Shown here one piece after another: positions 22,769-28,884 of a DNA stretch of 38,729 nucleotides. The DNA is from Desulfobulbaceae bacterium UBA2262 (GTDB lineage: Bacteria > Desulfobacterota > Desulfobulbia > Desulfobulbales > Desulfurivibrionaceae). How positions within the stretch are numbered: position 1 is the stretch's first letter; every line of letters begins with the position of its first letter. The stretch is taken from contig DDXK01000066.1 of the NCBI GenBank assembly GCA_002347185.1, positions 1 through 38,729 of the forward strand. The letters are read 5' to 3'. The notes beneath the pieces were generated by a model. The model was not told where the DNA came from. It ran no database searches and saw only the letters and a list, made by a program, of their open reading frames with translations. The position numbers were made by a program, and so were the translations under genes.

Positions 22769-23233
22769 ATGATGGGCTTTTTCAGAAAGCACGCCTGGGC
22801 CGGCGCGGAGAAGCAGATGATCACCAGCATTGTCGGGGCCGAGATGCAGCTGGCCGGCGACATCGCCTTCAAGGGCAAGCTGAGGCTCGACGGCAAGGTG
22901 GAGGGGAACATCCGCGGGGACTACCTGATCCTGGGGGAAACGGGTGTGGTGCTGGGGGACATCGCGGTCAATACCTTTGTCTGTTCGGGGCGGGTGGAGG
23001 GCAACGTCAACGTCCGGAAGCTCAGCGTGGCGAAAAGCGGCCACATCCAGGGGAAGGTGGAGTCCATGGATCTGGCCGTGGAATCGGGCGCGGTGCTGCA
23101 CGGTGAGATCAAGTCCCGGAGTCAGCAGGAGTTGCGCCTGGTTCCAGGGTCTGCCCTGCCCGATGAGGAATGGGAGGGGCGGACGCAGGAAGCGGGGCTG
23201 AGAAAACAGGGCAAGAAGTCACAGCTTGCCTGA
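22769..23233 (+). CDS. Bactofilin cytoskeletal protein
   Basis: This 154-residue bactofilin has a central region (about residues 18-120) composed of beta-helix repeats of about 18 residues (TSIVGAEMQLAGDIAFKGKLRLDGKVEGNIRG, then GVVLGDIAVNTFVCSGRVEGNV and SGHIQGKVESMDLAVESGAVLHG). Short unstructured ends include a charged C terminus (RKQGKKSQLA). Bactofilins self-assemble into filaments at the membrane and position wall enzymes. It is preceded by the M23 peptidase gene in the same orientation and followed by a good terminator, so the pair forms a closed two-gene unit. The start is ATG at 22769 or 22772, behind a G-rich ribosome site. Confidence 0.95.
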   Translation: MMGFFRKHAWAGAEKQMITSIVGAEMQLAGDIAFKGKLRLDGKVEGNIRGDYLILGETGVVLGDIAVNTFVCSGRVEGNVNVRKLSVAKSGHIQGKVESMDLAVESGAVLHGEIKSRSQQELRLVPGSALPDEEWEGRTQEAGLRKQGKKSQLA

Positions 23234-23256
23234 TTCCTGCCTTGTTGTCAGAAGGG

Positions 23257-23292
23257 AAAGCCGTCGGGGCCATGGTCTCCGGCGGCTTTTTT
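23257..23292 (+). terminator. Intrinsic terminator after bactofilin gene
   Basis: AAGCCGTCGG (23258-23267) pairs with CCGGCGGCTT (23279-23288), one G-T pair, across an 11-nt loop, and six T follow from 23287. It ends the M23-bactofilin transcript, 25 nt after the stop. Confidence 0.8.
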
Positions 23293-23318
23293 GCTGGCGG
23301 CTAATATTTGCTCCCCGC

Positions 23319-23332
23319 TTGATCAAGGTCAA
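23319..23332 (+). promoter_or_regulatory. FNR/CRP-family type box upstream of cupin gene
   Basis: TTGATCAAGGTCAA matches the FNR consensus TTGAT-N4-ATCAA at nine of ten positions. Its centre (23325.5) and a weak -10 TACGGT (23355-23360) would place transcription start near 23367, giving the -41.5 distance of FNR-activated class II promoters. The regulator itself is not in the window. Confidence 0.5.
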
Positions 23333-23395
23333 GGCAAAAAGGCGTGAGGGCTGTTACGGTAAGTGCAGCAAAAAAAACCGAGAGGAGGCTGCGCC

Positions 23396-23716
23396 ATGAT
23401 GGAAAAAAAGAGTTTTGCCGAGACCAGGATCTTTGACAGCAAGGCGATGAAGCGATTCTTGCTGCATGATTCCCCCTACTTTCGTATTTTGAACTTCAAC
23501 CTGAGCGCGGGCCAGGTTTTTCCTGTGCACTCCCATGAGGTGGAAGGCCGGCTTTCCATCCAGATCCTCGAGGGGGTCGGCGAATTCCTCGGCAAGGACG
23601 AGGCGGCAATTCCCGCCAGGGAAGGCGACCTGCTGATCTGCGATATCAGCGAGCCGCACGGGGTGAGGGCGCACACCGATCTGCGCATCCTGGTGACCAT
23701 CGCCCCGCCCTTTTGA
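23396..23716 (+). CDS. Single-domain cupin, metal-binding type
   Basis: This 106-residue cupin is unlike the one at 14097, with histidine-rich metal motifs. Motif 1 is VFPVHSHEVEGRLSIQILEGVGEF (H-x-H and a later Glu), and motif 2 includes DISEPHGVRAHTDLRILVTIAPP. Such small cupins bind divalent metal and may be dioxygenase-like, isomerase-like or ligand sensors. The ATG at 23396 is preceded by AGGAGG at ideal spacing. An FNR-like box about 64 bp upstream suggests induction under anaerobic or redox change. The S4 gene follows 35 nt after the stop in the same direction and is probably cotranscribed. Confidence 0.88.
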   Translation: MMEKKSFAETRIFDSKAMKRFLLHDSPYFRILNFNLSAGQVFPVHSHEVEGRLSIQILEGVGEFLGKDEAAIPAREGDLLICDISEPHGVRAHTDLRILVTIAPPF

Positions 23717-23751
23717 GAAGCGTGCGGGGCAAAGAGAACGAGGCGATGCCG

Positions 23752-23970
23752 ATGGAAGATGTTGCGGTGCGGGACGAGGTGATCCGTCTGGGGCAGTTTC
23801 TCAAGCTGGCCGGGGTGGTGGAAACGGGCGGTGAGGCGAAGCTCCGCATCCAGAACGGCGAGGCCAGGGTCAACGGCCTGGTGGAAACCAGGCGCGGCAG
23901 GCAGCTGGCGTCAGGGGACCTTGTCGAGTTCGCCGGCCACAGCCTGCGGGTGGTGGTCGAGTCTGGCTGA
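23752..23970 (+). CDS. S4-domain RNA-binding protein (YbcJ/RqcP-like)
   Basis: This 72-residue single S4 domain contains IRLGQFLKLAGVVETGGEAK (residues about 10-29), then IQNGEARVNGLVETRRGRQL and SGDLVEFAGHSLRVVV, the standard alpha-L RNA-binding fold of the YbcJ/YaaA-like group. It probably binds structured RNA or the ribosome. The ATG at 23752 is favoured, as GAGG lies 8 nt upstream; ATG at 23746 would leave only 2 nt. Its TGA stop (23968-23970) directly abuts the stop codon of the convergent macrodomain gene (23971-23973), with no spacer. Confidence 0.85.
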   Translation: MEDVAVRDEVIRLGQFLKLAGVVETGGEAKLRIQNGEARVNGLVETRRGRQLASGDLVEFAGHSLRVVVESG

Positions 23971-24486
23971 TCAGTTCTGGGCCAGCGCCTTTTCGTACGC
24001 GGCCCTGGTGGCGCTGTTGAAACAGACAAAGAGTACCCTGGCGAGCCTTTCATTTCCGGCCAGGGCCTTTTGCGCCTCCTGGACCGCGATGCGGGCGGCC
24101 TCTTCCTTGGGATAGCCGTAGACCCCGGTGCTCACCGCGGGAAAGGCCACCGACCGCAGCTGCTGTTCGCGGAGGATGGCAAAGCAGCTGCGGTAGCAGC
24201 CGGCAAGCAGTTCCGCTTCCCCCTTCCCCCCGCCCTGCCAGACCGGGCCCACCGTGTGGATCACGAACTGGGCGGGCAGGTTGTGTCCTCTGGTGAGGCG
24301 GGCTTCGCCGGTGGGGCAGCCGCCCAGGCTGCGGCATTCCTCAAGGAGGCCGGGGCCGGCGGCCCGATGGATGGCGCCGTCAACCCCGCCTCCGCCCAGG
24401 AGCGAGTTGTTGGCGGCGTTGACTATGGCATCCACCGCCAGGGTGGTGATATCCGCTCCCGTCAGCTCGATCCGCTCTCTTGCCAT
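23971..24486 (-). CDS. Macrodomain protein, O-acetyl-ADP-ribose deacetylase type (YmdB-like)
   Basis: This 171-residue single macrodomain has ADP-ribose-binding motifs: DAIVNAANNSLLGGGGVDGAIHRAAG (residues about 19-44, the family hallmark), GHNLPAQFVIHTVGP, and AFPAVSTGVYGYPKEEAARIA (about 114-134, the phosphate-binding loop). MacroD/YmdB-type enzymes remove acetyl from O-acetyl-ADP-ribose or ADP-ribose from proteins and nucleic acids; the catalytic Asn and Asp positions appear kept. The ATG at 24486 has GAGG 7 nt upstream. It follows the exported-protein gene by 23 nt in the same direction, likely one transcript. Confidence 0.93.
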   Translation of the reverse strand: MARERIELTGADITTLAVDAIVNAANNSLLGGGGVDGAIHRAAGPGLLEECRSLGGCPTGEARLTRGHNLPAQFVIHTVGPVWQGGGKGEAELLAGCYRSCFAILREQQLRSVAFPAVSTGVYGYPKEEAARIAVQEAQKALAGNERLARVLFVCFNSATRAAYEKALAQN

Positions 24487-24509
24487 TTCTGCCTCTGCTT
24501 GTCGCTTTC

Positions 24510-24995
24510 TCAGGGAAAGCCCCCGGCGTCCCTGGTTATTTTCCGGTGGAGGGTGTTGGGCGGCGTAGCGATGGAGAGAGCGCCGTCCGCCTCCCAGCGC
24601 GCCGTGGGCCATTCCTGGGGGGAGTACCAGATGCCGAGCTCCTTTCCCTCGGCGCTGCGGATCACCTTCCCGGAATAGCGGGATCGCAGGCTGCGGTGGG
24701 GATTGTCGATGACATGCATCCAGCGGGCCAGTTTTTTTTCGTTCAGCTCCACCGGGATCCAGAAACCGCGTTTCAGGCGGATCTCCGGGCGGATACCGAG
24801 GATGGCCAGGGGGTAGTCCTCCGGGCCGCTGTAGTAATAGGTATAGCCGGGCAGGGGGCGGTGGGATTCCAGGGCCTCGTTGATGGCAAAATCCTCCTGG
24901 AAGCGAAAGGCCGGTCCGCCGCAGGCCATGGCGAGCAGCAGCAGAACGGGCAGGGTGATGGGCAGGTGGGGCCGGGGAAAATTCAGGCGGGGCAT
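24510..24995 (-). CDS. Probable exported protein of unknown function
   Basis: This is a 161-residue protein with a signal-like N terminus (PRLNFPRPHLPITLPVLLLLAMAC). The sequence before the cysteine (LAMAC) is not a textbook lipobox, so lipoprotein status is uncertain. The mature part contains GYTYYYSGPEDYPLAILGIRPEI (about 54-76), RLKRGFWIPVELNEKKLARWMHVID and GIWYSPQEWPTARWEADG, rich in aromatic residues and probably beta-rich. I cannot name the family. The ATG at 24995 has AAGGAGGGAG upstream. It is first in a short transcript with the macrodomain gene, and a terminator for the next upstream gene separates it from the aldolases. Confidence 0.7.
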   Translation of the reverse strand: MPRLNFPRPHLPITLPVLLLLAMACGGPAFRFQEDFAINEALESHRPLPGYTYYYSGPEDYPLAILGIRPEIRLKRGFWIPVELNEKKLARWMHVIDNPHRSLRSRYSGKVIRSAEGKELGIWYSPQEWPTARWEADGALSIATPPNTLHRKITRDAGGFP

Positions 24996-25069
24996 GGTCT
25001 CCCTCCTTCTGGGCGGATGCAAGGTCCTTTCCCAGGTTATACGCAGAAAGCGCGAGCAGGCGAGCAATA

Positions 25070-25102
25070 ACAAAGGCAGACCCCGGCGGGATCTGCCTTT
25101 GT
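25070..25102 (-). terminator. Intrinsic terminator after DRE-TIM aldolase gene
   Basis: An 11-bp perfect stem, ACAAAGGCAGA (25070-25080) with TCTGCCTTTGT (25092-25102), and an 11-nt loop. Read leftward it continues into TTATT. It lies 20 nt after the aldolase stop. Confidence 0.75.
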
Positions 25103-25121
25103 GTCAGCAGGGGGCAGGTCG

Positions 25122-26069
25122 TTACAGGGTTGCGGCGCTGGTCATCTGATCGTAGAAGGCGGTGACCTCGTTCTTTTTGTCCGATTCCATGCAGGCCATG
25201 GCCGCCCGGGGGTGCTGGTTGAGCACTCCGCTGATCATGTAAGGAATGAAGTAGCCCCAGTCGATTTTTTCCCGCCAGGGCAGAATCTGCTTCTCGATGA
25301 CCTCGATGAGGGGCCGGACCTTGAATTTCGGATTCTTCAGGAAGGAGAGCAGCAGCTCCAGGGGGCAGTTGCCGGCACCGCGGCCGATTCCGTACAGGGT
25401 GGCGTCGAGATAGTTGATGCCGCAGATGATCGAGGAGATGGTGTTGGCAAAGGCCAGCTGCTGGTTATTGTGGGCGTGGATGCCGATGGTCTTTTCCGGC
25501 ATCCGCTCCATGTACATCCTGCTCAACACCTCGATGTCCTCCTGGTAGAAGGCGCCGAAGCTGTCCACCAGATAGATGACGGGCACCTTGCACTTGGCCA
25601 GGTCGTTGAGCCCTTCCTCCAGGTCGCGCGGGCCGACGGTGGAGACGGCCATCAGGTTGATGGTGGTCTCGTAGCCCTTGTCCATGCAGTGGTGGGCCAG
25701 GGCAATGGCCTTGTCGGTCTGGTGGATGTAGCAGGCCACCCGGATCATGTCCAGGGAGCCTTCGGAGCGCATGGGGATGTCGTCGTAGTCGATGCGACCG
25801 ATGTCGGCCATGGCCGAGAGCTTGATCCGCTTTTCCCCATCGCCGATGATGCGCTGCAGATCCTTTTCCCCGCAGAAACGCCAGGGGCCCACCACGTTGC
25901 GGTCAAAGGCGGATTCGGAGCTCAGGTAACCGATCTCCATGTAGTCGACCCCCGCATCGGAGAGCGCATGATACACCTGCCGGACAAAGGCGTCGTCGAA
26001 CTGCCATTTGTTCATCAGGCCACCGTCGCGGACGGTGCAGTCGATCACTTTAATTTCCGGTCTGAACAT
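25122..26069 (-). CDS. DRE-TIM (HMGL-like) aldolase catalytic-domain protein
   Basis: This is a 315-residue TIM-barrel protein of the HMG-CoA lyase/4-hydroxy-2-oxovalerate aldolase superfamily. The first strand carries DCTVRDGGLMNKW (residues about 10-22), the metal/base signature (usually D-x-T-L-R-D-G). Further marks are VDYMEIGY, IYLVDSFGAFY and the metal-ligand GIHAHNNQQLAFANT (about 198-212), then YGIGRGAGNCPLELLL (about 224-239). It lacks the C-terminal domain of isopropylmalate synthases, so it is a short aldolase or lyase. The substrate is unknown. The ATG at 26069 has AAGGAG upstream. The KDPG-type aldolase gene lies 144 bp upstream in the same direction, perhaps in the same transcript. 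Confidence 0.85.
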   Translation of the reverse strand: MFRPEIKVIDCTVRDGGLMNKWQFDDAFVRQVYHALSDAGVDYMEIGYLSSESAFDRNVVGPWRFCGEKDLQRIIGDGEKRIKLSAMADIGRIDYDDIPMRSEGSLDMIRVACYIHQTDKAIALAHHCMDKGYETTINLMAVSTVGPRDLEEGLNDLAKCKVPVIYLVDSFGAFYQEDIEVLSRMYMERMPEKTIGIHAHNNQQLAFANTISSIICGINYLDATLYGIGRGAGNCPLELLLSFLKNPKFKVRPLIEVIEKQILPWREKIDWGYFIPYMISGVLNQHPRAAMACMESDKKNEVTAFYDQMTSAATL

Positions 26070-26213
26070 CGCGGTTCTCCTTCAAAAAGACGGGTTGGAG
26101 CATGCTGCGGGCATGATTTTTCGTGTTTCCCATGGCTGCCGGGCGGCTGACTGCTTGCGGCCGGCGCGGCAACTCCCAAAAAAAGACGGAGATATAAGCA
26201 GTAAAGGAAGGGA

Positions 26214-26843
26214 TCATACCCGATCCCGGGCGGCTCGGCAATGGTCAATGAAGTTTTTTACATTCTGACCAAGGAGGGGGAGGTTTTGCTCGCGGAGCGC
26301 CTTGCCGCCGAAGAGGCTGGTGGAGACGCCCACCGCGGCGGCGCCGGCCGCAAAGTATTCTGCGAGGTTGGCGCTGCTCACCCCACCCACGGCCGCGAGC
26401 CTGAGGTGTTCAAAGGGGCCGAGGAGATCGCGGATATAGCTGGCGCCGCCCATGGCCCCGCAGGGGAAGACCTTGATCAGATCGGCGCCGGCGCTCCAGG
26501 CGGTGTAGACCTCGGTGGGGGTCAGGGCGCCGGCGACAATGGGGATGTTTTCGCTCCTGGCGTATTCAATCACCGCGGTGTCGAGGTTGGGGGTGACCAG
26601 GAACATGGCCCCGGCGGCTATGGCTCGCCGCGCCTCTTCCAGGTTGCGGATGGTGCCCATGCCCAAGAGCTTGCCGGCGGGAACGGCGGGTCGGTATTCG
26701 CGGACGATCTCCTCGGCCCGGGGAGTGTTCATGGTGATCTCGATGGCGGAAAGCCCGGCCAGAAAGGAGACCTGCATCACCTCCCCGAAAAATTCTCCGC
26801 CGATGCCCCGCAAAATGCCGATGACCGGAACCTCCAATTCCAT
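26214..26843 (-). CDS. eda: KDPG/KHG-type aldolase (2-keto-3-deoxy-6-phosphogluconate aldolase family)
   Basis: This 209-residue class I aldolase cleaves KDPG to pyruvate and glyceraldehyde 3-phosphate, or 4-hydroxy-2-oxoglutarate to pyruvate and glyoxylate. Motifs: VIGILRG, IEITMNTP (catalytic Glu), LLGMGTI, FLVTPNLD, and the Schiff-base lysine at about 124 in DLIKVFPCGAMGG, followed by AVGGVSSANLAEYFAAGAAAVGVS. Relative to typical Eda, GxGT is GMGT and SPG is TPN, so a related sugar-acid substrate is possible. The ATG at 26843 has GGAGGAGGAG upstream. No Entner-Doudoroff dehydratase is visible in the window, so the pathway assignment stays open. Confidence 0.9.
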   Translation of the reverse strand: MELEVPVIGILRGIGGEFFGEVMQVSFLAGLSAIEITMNTPRAEEIVREYRPAVPAGKLLGMGTIRNLEEARRAIAAGAMFLVTPNLDTAVIEYARSENIPIVAGALTPTEVYTAWSAGADLIKVFPCGAMGGASYIRDLLGPFEHLRLAAVGGVSSANLAEYFAAGAAAVGVSTSLFGGKALREQNLPLLGQNVKNFIDHCRAARDRV

Positions 26844-27150
26844 CTGCGTCTCCTCCTCCGGGGTGAAAATTTCAGATGTAGCCGCTTTCGATGGCGAAGT
26901 CCAGGGGATTTGCTGGGGTGTTTGCAGGCCGCGGCTGTGGTCGTGTGCCGGGGAGTGTCCGTTGCCGCCGCCGTGGGGCAAGGAAAAAAAGTTGCAAACG
27001 GCACAGGGCGTTGCTAGGCTGAAGGCAGAATCGGTTGGCGCCTGGAAGAAAGCTTTCCAGCCCTGCCGCCTCTTTCTTGAGCGCGATCTTGTCGCAGCCC
27101 TCGGCAAACAGCGGTACCCGGACCCGGACCTGAAGGAAGGATGGATTACA
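26844..27150. other. 307-bp divergent gap between eda and PilZ genes
   Basis: I see no credible gene. On the + strand TTGCAA (26993-26998), 17 bp and TAGGCT (27016-27021) may be a weak promoter for PilZ. Leftward, a short frame ends in LDFAIESGYI at 26872; it has no start or ribosome site of its own and may be chance. The eda start is fixed by its own GGAGGAGGAG. Confidence 0.4.
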
Positions 27151-27501
27151 ATGCAGAAACGAGACGACAAGCGGCAACGGATCAGGATCGATTTTGAAAC
27201 CCAGGTGACCCTGAAATTTGCCAATCCGGAGCAGACCATTCTGCCGGCGACCATGAAAAATATCAGCATGACCGGTATTTTCGTGGAAACCGATCAGGTC
27301 ATCGCGCCCGATACTCCCTGCCGGATCGACGTCATCATCACCGCCCCCCACAGCCGCCTCACCATTGAAACGGAGGGGCTTGTCTCCCGCCAGGATACGG
27401 AAGGGCTGGGGGTCAAATTCAAAAACGACCTGGAGTGGTTCGCTTTCTTCTCCATCTTCTCTTACTACGGCAGGCACCACGAGAAAGCCGGCGCCGAGTG
27501 A
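27151..27501 (+). CDS. PilZ domain protein (second copy type)
   Basis: This is a 116-residue stand-alone PilZ domain. The N-terminal switch is KRDDKRQRIRIDF (RxxxR-like), and the second motif is NISMTGIFVETD (residues about 38-49, the N-x-S-x-x-G form). LGVKFKND closes the barrel. It differs strongly from the PilZ at 14569 (different motif form and C terminus, YYGRHHEKAGAE), so they are not recent duplicates. It probably binds cyclic di-GMP. The ATG at 27151 has AAGGATGG upstream. A strong stem-loop overlaps its stop, and the PEP-CTERM control region begins about 145 bp later. Confidence 0.9.
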   Translation: MQKRDDKRQRIRIDFETQVTLKFANPEQTILPATMKNISMTGIFVETDQVIAPDTPCRIDVIITAPHSRLTIETEGLVSRQDTEGLGVKFKNDLEWFAFFSIFSYYGRHHEKAGAE

Positions 27502-27527
27502 GCGGCAGGCAGCCTGTCCGCTCACTC
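27496..27527 (+). terminator. Long hairpin overlapping PilZ stop, no U-tract
   Basis: GAGTGAGCGG (27496-27505) pairs perfectly with CCGCTCACTC (27518-27527). Inside, CAGG pairs with CCTG around a 3-nt loop, so nearly the whole element is paired. It starts within the last codons. The following sequence is CCCCTCCTCCC rather than T. Confidence 0.5.
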
Positions 27528-27609
27528 CCCTCCTCCCTGCCGGGGCTGGGTCAGAAAAAAAGTCCTTCGCCCCGCATCTTTTTTTCCGTTTCGTCGTCTC
27601 TCTCCACAC

Positions 27610-27644
27610 GTGGTCCGGCATGAGTTGTTTTCCTGCCGGACCAC
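27610..27644 (+). terminator. 11-bp perfect inverted repeat with TCTTT tail
   Basis: GTGGTCCGGCA (27610-27620) and TGCCGGACCAC (27634-27644) form a perfect 11-bp stem with a 13-nt loop, followed by TCTTTCC. It may be a weak terminator for the PilZ transcript, or part of the control region of the next gene. Confidence 0.45.
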
Positions 27645-27646
27645 TC

Positions 27647-27696
27647 TTTCCGGAAGTACGTCTTTTCGCCTGTTTTTCCGGAAAATCGTAAAGACG
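27647..27696 (+). promoter_or_regulatory. Paired TTTCCGGAA palindromes, probable activator sites of PEP-CTERM gene
   Basis: TTTCCGGAA occurs at 27647-27655 and again at 27675-27683 (extended to the palindrome TTTTCCGGAAAA, 27674-27685), 28 bp apart. The second copy sits inside a larger inverted repeat, CGTCTTTTCG (27659-27668) and CGTAAAGACG (27687-27696), with nine of ten matches. They lie about 85-120 bp before the sigma54 core, the usual enhancer distance. Confidence 0.5.
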
Positions 27697-27765
27697 CCGT
27701 GGCGACGAAGTCGGTGATGTCACTGCAACTCGCTGATTTTGTGTGAGATAGTATTTTTTTGAGTA

Positions 27766-27781
27766 TGGTATGAATTTTGCT
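27766..27781 (+). promoter_or_regulatory. Sigma54-type promoter of PEP-CTERM gene
   Basis: TGGTATGAATTTTGCT aligns with the RpoN consensus TGGCACG-N4-TTGC(A/T) at nearly every position. It has the invariant GG and GC exactly 10 bp apart, and only the two C of CAC are replaced by T. Predicted start is near 27793, about 60 nt before the ATG. Confidence 0.7.
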
Positions 27782-27853
27782 ATCTTCTCGAAAAGGTATA
27801 ATTGCCAGCGAAACTGGCTCCAGATTGAGGGAAAAATAAGGAGGAAGCAAGCT

Positions 27854-28738
27854 ATGAGAAGGAAAATCTATTTGACCATTGCCCTGTCAGGCGCCATCGG
27901 CCTGGGAGCCATGGCGGGCGCAGCCCAGGCCATGACCATCGCTCCGATGGATTCGGCCAGCAACCTGGCAGGCTCGCTGGTGGGCTCCGGCATCACCATC
28001 TCCAACGCCACCTACAGCGGCTCCACTCTTGCCTCCGGCTATTTCAGCGGCGGCACGGCGGCGGGCATCGGCATCGAGTCCGGCATCGTGCTGACCAGCG
28101 GTTATGCCAGCAATCTGAATGGCACCAGCAACACCAGCGACGGCATCACCGGCAGCCTGGGGCTCGGCAGCACCCCGTACCTGAATGCCCTGATCCCGGG
28201 CTACACCACCTACGACGCCACCATCCTTGCCTTTGACTTCCAGTTCGGCGACGGCAGCACAGGCGGTGACGCCTACTTCAACTTTGTCTTCGGCTCCGAC
28301 GAGTACAACGAATGGGCCGATTCCAGCTTCAACGACGTCTTCGGCTTCTTCCTGGACGGGACCGCGCTTTCCAACAACGTCGCCCTGATCCCCGGGACCT
28401 CTGTGCCGGTTTCGATCAACAACGTCAACGCCAGCAGCGATGATTATCCCCAGTATTACAACAACAACGATCCTGGCCCCTATCCCTTTGAGTACGACGG
28501 TTTCACTGATGTCTTTACGGTGAGCATGCTGGGGTTGGGCGCGGGTTCCCATCACATCATCCTGGCCATCGCCGATGCGGGTGATCACATCCTCGATTCC
28601 GGGGTCTTCATCCAGGGCAGCAGCTTTGCCGACAACCCGGTCGATCCTGACAATCCAGTGCCTGAGCCGGCCACCATGCTGCTTTTCGGGACCGGCCTTG
28701 CCGGGTTGATGGGCTCGAGGCTGCGGCGGAAGAAGTAA
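27854..28738 (+). CDS. Exported choice-of-anchor L protein with PEP-CTERM sorting tail
   Basis: This is a 294-residue secreted protein with signal peptide 1-27 (RRKIYLTIALSGAIGLGAMAGAAQA). The body matches the choice-of-anchor L domain: GIGIESGIVLTSGYASNLNG (residues about 72-91), ATILAFDFQFG and FNFVFGSDEYNEW (about 141-153), and FGFFLDGTAL. The C terminus is a textbook PEP-CTERM signal: VPEPATMLLFG, a hydrophobic helix and the basic end RLRRKK, recognised by an exosortase in the inner membrane. Composition is rich in Ser, Gly, Asn and Asp, and poor in Cys. The ATG at 27854 has AGGAGG upstream. Control by sigma54 is supported by the preceding site. No exosortase or EPS genes are in the window, so the machinery must be elsewhere. 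A terminator follows. Confidence 0.92.
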   Translation: MRRKIYLTIALSGAIGLGAMAGAAQAMTIAPMDSASNLAGSLVGSGITISNATYSGSTLASGYFSGGTAAGIGIESGIVLTSGYASNLNGTSNTSDGITGSLGLGSTPYLNALIPGYTTYDATILAFDFQFGDGSTGGDAYFNFVFGSDEYNEWADSSFNDVFGFFLDGTALSNNVALIPGTSVPVSINNVNASSDDYPQYYNNNDPGPYPFEYDGFTDVFTVSMLGLGAGSHHIILAIADAGDHILDSGVFIQGSSFADNPVDPDNPVPEPATMLLFGTGLAGLMGSRLRRKK

Positions 28739-28775
28739 CAGACAGCGCCGGAATTTTCGTTACCCCGTTCCTTAC

Positions 28776-28807
28776 AAAAAAGGGCCCGCATCTGCGGGCC
28801 CTTTTTT
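28776..28807. terminator. Bidirectional intrinsic terminator (PEP-CTERM / hrpB)
   Basis: GGGCCCGCA (28782-28790) and TGCGGGCCC (28793-28801) form a perfect stem flanked by A6 on the left (28776-28781) and T6 on the right (28802-28807). It can end transcripts from both converging genes. Confidence 0.88.
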
Positions 28808-28884
28808 GTGGCGTATCGAAGGAGGCTGTCCCGTCGGCCCGTGATCAGGGTGAGAGGCAAGCCTGAGGAAACTCAGGGCGCCGG

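Noticed and set aside
26872..27723. Minus-strand frame ending LDFAIESGYI, considered as a gene fragment upstream of eda
   Set aside because: No start or ribosome site near the plausible tail, and the rest of the frame is antisense to the PilZ gene.
27651..27853. Possible c-di-GMP (GEMM) riboswitch in the leader of the PEP-CTERM gene
   Set aside because: The conserved GEMM core was not found. The region is better explained by a sigma54 promoter and palindromic sites, and most of it lies upstream of the predicted start.
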